A DNA stretch of 64,000 nucleotides from NCBI GenBank assembly GCA_907163345.1, contig CAJQUN010000227.1, positions 248,001 to 312,000 of the forward strand, given 5' to 3'. The position numbers were made by a program, and so were the translations under genes. Within the stretch, counting starts at the first letter, position 1, and every line of letters begins with the position of its first letter. The notes under the pieces were generated by a model. It was not told where the DNA came from. It ran no database searches and saw nothing but the letters and a program-made list of their open reading frames with translations. The DNA comes from Haberlea rhodopensis. Lineage: Eukaryota > Streptophyta > Magnoliopsida > Lamiales > Gesneriaceae. Positions 61,501 to 64,000 of this stretch are shown one piece after another.

Positions 61501-64000
61501 CGCCGGGTATTCTATTGACGATGATTCGTACTACATGATATTACATAGCGACGGGTCATTCTGCTACACCTATGGCGATGGTTTATACCGCCGGATACCT
61601 ATAGCGATGTCTTATGCCGCTGACTCTATGACGAGAGATCATGCCACTGATTCTATAGCGATGGGTTATACCGCTATGTGCGTAGTGCTGGATTATGTCG
61701 CCTACGAGCGAAGGGTGCTGCTTGTGTACCGTTGGTGGACGATGGATACAGGTATTCCGCTATCTGATAGCGATGAGGTATGGCATATTACTTGTGTTAG
61801 CATTATTGTGGATACTACGTGTTGCTGTTTATGCCATGTGTTTGACGATGAGATTATGGGTGTCGTGTATTGACATATACCGTCATACGTTTGACGATGT
61901 TAATTGGATGTCATATGTTGACATATGCCGTCACGGGATGACGATGACATAGTTGATGTTCTATGTAGACGTGTAGCGTCGTTTTGTTGATTAATACATT
62001 TATGTTATGTATTGAGTTGTATGATTTGAGCGCCCTTGGTGAGTGCATGGTAGTGTCTGGGTCACTAGTTGACGAGACCATTATGCCGAACAGGTTGCTC
62101 GAAGAATTATTGGGTGCACCGTACAGGGATTGTGCCGCAGCACAAATTTGGAATATATTGTTCGAGTAATGATACCCTTAGGTATACTCGCTGGTTGGCT
62201 TAGGCCATGTAATTGGTGGTAAGGGTAGTCCTTGAGGAGACTACTCGCTTGTTGTTGTGATCTGCGGTAGGTGTGATCACACTCACCCTGAGGGTGTGGG
62301 ATAAGTCCTAATGAGTTAGGATTGCTCCGTGGTTGAGCAAGGACACCGGGATGTCCATTATGTTTGGTGTTTTAGAGATATGTGGGTGATGACCCACAAC
62401 TCGTATGGTTTGTACGGTATGGTATACCGGAATAGGACGTGTGTCACGTTGGTGAGTTGGTATGAGCCCATGGGGCCAACGAACCGTTAGCCAGGTAGTG
62501 TTGCAGTCCTTGGTTTGCTTGTGTTAGCCATTATACTGCTCGTGTGATTCGAGTTCAGTGATGAGGACTTTTAGTAGACTCTTGTAGTCTCTTTGTGGCA
62601 TGATAATTGAGGCAGAGAATACCTCACGGAGACGTTTATACGTCAAATGTTTTAAGAGGCTTGTTTTGGGACAACTAAATTTTGTTGTAAATACCAGCGT
62701 GAGCGTCGACAAGTCGTTGTTAGCTCTGGTTGAGCATCTTTGCATATGGTATGCGACGGAAGTCACAATTGTAATTGTGTGGTATAGTTAGTGGAGTGAC
62801 ACTACTATATTGACTTTATCTCTTGGAGAGATTTGGGCTGTACTGACATGGAGGCAGCTAGTTTTGGTTGAGGGTTGATCGTGAATCAACCAGGGTAAGC
62901 CCTACTAGTGTTGGACTAGGTAATGCCTTCATGCTTCAAGTGAGACGTTCGAGGAGACGTCTCTGGAGTGATGCTCGAGTGTGGAGTACTATGGCAATAG
63001 TACAGGGCATCATTGTTTGAGTATACATGGCGTATACGAGTTTCGTTTGATGATAGTGGCTTCGATGCACTATTCTGAATCAATTGCATATTTTGATTCC
63101 GAGATATATGTTGGTATGTATATCCAGTTTTTCCGGACGGTGGTTCGAGGTTGGAGGGTCATGGATTCATGTCATTATCCTTGTGAGAAAGGCAGTGTTG
63201 ATATACCTGCCGGTTGAATCTTTTGGGAGATTCATTGCTTTGGTTGTGTGGTGTTGATGTTGAAATCACACCCTTTGGCTTTGGTCTGTCGACCACCATT
63301 CTCCGTGGAGTGAGAATTATCGAGGTTTGACAGCAAATTTTGGGACTTTGGGTATGCTTGGAGATACCCGAGTCTATTGCTTTGAGTGTGCCTGTTGTGT
63401 TGGTGCTTAGGCATGTATACCCGTGTGTGTATACGAATGCCAACTCTATTTCGTTCCTTGTTGAACGTCGGATTAGTGTGTTTGGTATGATGAATCTCCG
63501 GTGGGAGATTGTGGCAATTTGAGATTGGTAATCTCGATGGCACGATGTATTCTAAGGAATAATCGTGAGGTCCGTTTGACTTCCCCTGAGGAGGGATTGT
63601 CGTGTTTTGGAACCATGGTAGTTCATGTTGGATAATTCGATAGCCTTCCTGTTTTAGGATTGTTGAATCCCAGGATAAATGAAGGATGGCCAGGATTCGG
63701 ATTTGTTTAGTGTCACGGTCGACATGTGTTTTGGCAATGCAATTGTTTGTCTTGCATGTCCCCTGTGGAACTTGAGACATTGTGGAGTCTCGATAGTGTG
63801 TTTTGGACCAAGATGGGATTTCTTGGAACACCTTGTTTTAGACTTCTGTGGTGATGTGTTTTGTTTGGATTAGTGACCGTGGTTTACCCGATCCGGATTG
63901 CAAGAGGTGCAACTACTCCTTTGGAGGAGATGATCGGGAAAGCGAAACCGGATTTTTCCGGGAGTATACTGATTGTATACTAGTGGTTCCCATCTTAACG

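Larger units (their letters stand above)
60174..64000 (+). mobile_element. B6 internal domain (runs off the window)
   Basis: Non-coding, collinear with B2: AAGCG stem-loops (60600-61020), tandem stem-loop array (61040-61500), hairpin string to the window end, for example 61861-61875. The longest frame here is on the minus strand (63831-63232); it has no protein motif and is in the hairpin region, so it is not called. Confidence 0.86.

Noticed and set aside
63232..63831. 199-codon frame on the minus strand
   Set aside because: Lies in the hairpin string of B6, has no known motif and is antisense to the element; homologous copies in A1, A2 and B2 do not keep it open.

Overview
The window is nuclear DNA of a flowering plant, species not identifiable from the sequence alone. 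The evidence is one intron-containing gene of a plant-type family with GT-AG introns, a TATA box and a CT-rich leader, set in a sea of nested LTR retrotransposons. The elements carry a plant-type primer site matching the 3' end of initiator tRNA-Met and a remnant of a Ty3/gypsy polyprotein tail just before the polypurine tract. No bacterial genes, rRNA, tRNA or CRISPR are seen.

Layout. 1-766: end of a family A LTR (minus). 767-1893: 3' end of a family B-like element and the start of its LTR (plus). 1894-5626: the gene island; a 314-residue uncharacterised protein is encoded on the minus strand by four exons between 4343 and 3031. 5627-7286: a diverged LTR (called C here, minus). 7287-26175: nest one, B1 containing B2 containing A1 containing a 352-bp TRIM. 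26176-64000: nest two, B5 (minus) containing A4 (minus), which holds A2 (plus), itself holding A3 (minus), and also B6 (plus), which runs off the window. Target-site duplications were read directly for A1 (GATGG/GATGA), the TRIM (CGTAT), A2 (CCTGC) and A3 (TTTTG). A2 and A3 have nearly identical LTR pairs and so look recent.

Families A and B (my labels) share one architecture: LTRs of 2.2-2.9 kb starting TGTGAT and ending TTACA, a TATA box about 330 bp in, a PBS 4 bp after the LTR, and an internal domain of 3.2-4.3 kb with no gag, protease, reverse transcriptase, RNase H or integrase. This is the design of LARD-type non-autonomous elements, which must borrow proteins from a relative.

The main discovery candidate is what fills the non-coding internal domain and much of the LTR: an almost unbroken string of short inverted repeats (stems 4-8 bp, loops 3-11 nt). 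Stems show compensatory changes and G-U intermediates between copies. Some units are amplified into tandem arrays that differ from element to element. A 21-nt stem-loop with an 11-nt loop recurs in most arrays, a hairpin built on GTACGT/ACGTAC is present in nearly every LTR, and the transcribed leader of B and C elements carries arrays of GATCGATC palindromes whose outer arms change together. These features suggest selection for, or a mutational process that maintains, a long RNA (or DNA) made of consecutive hairpins.
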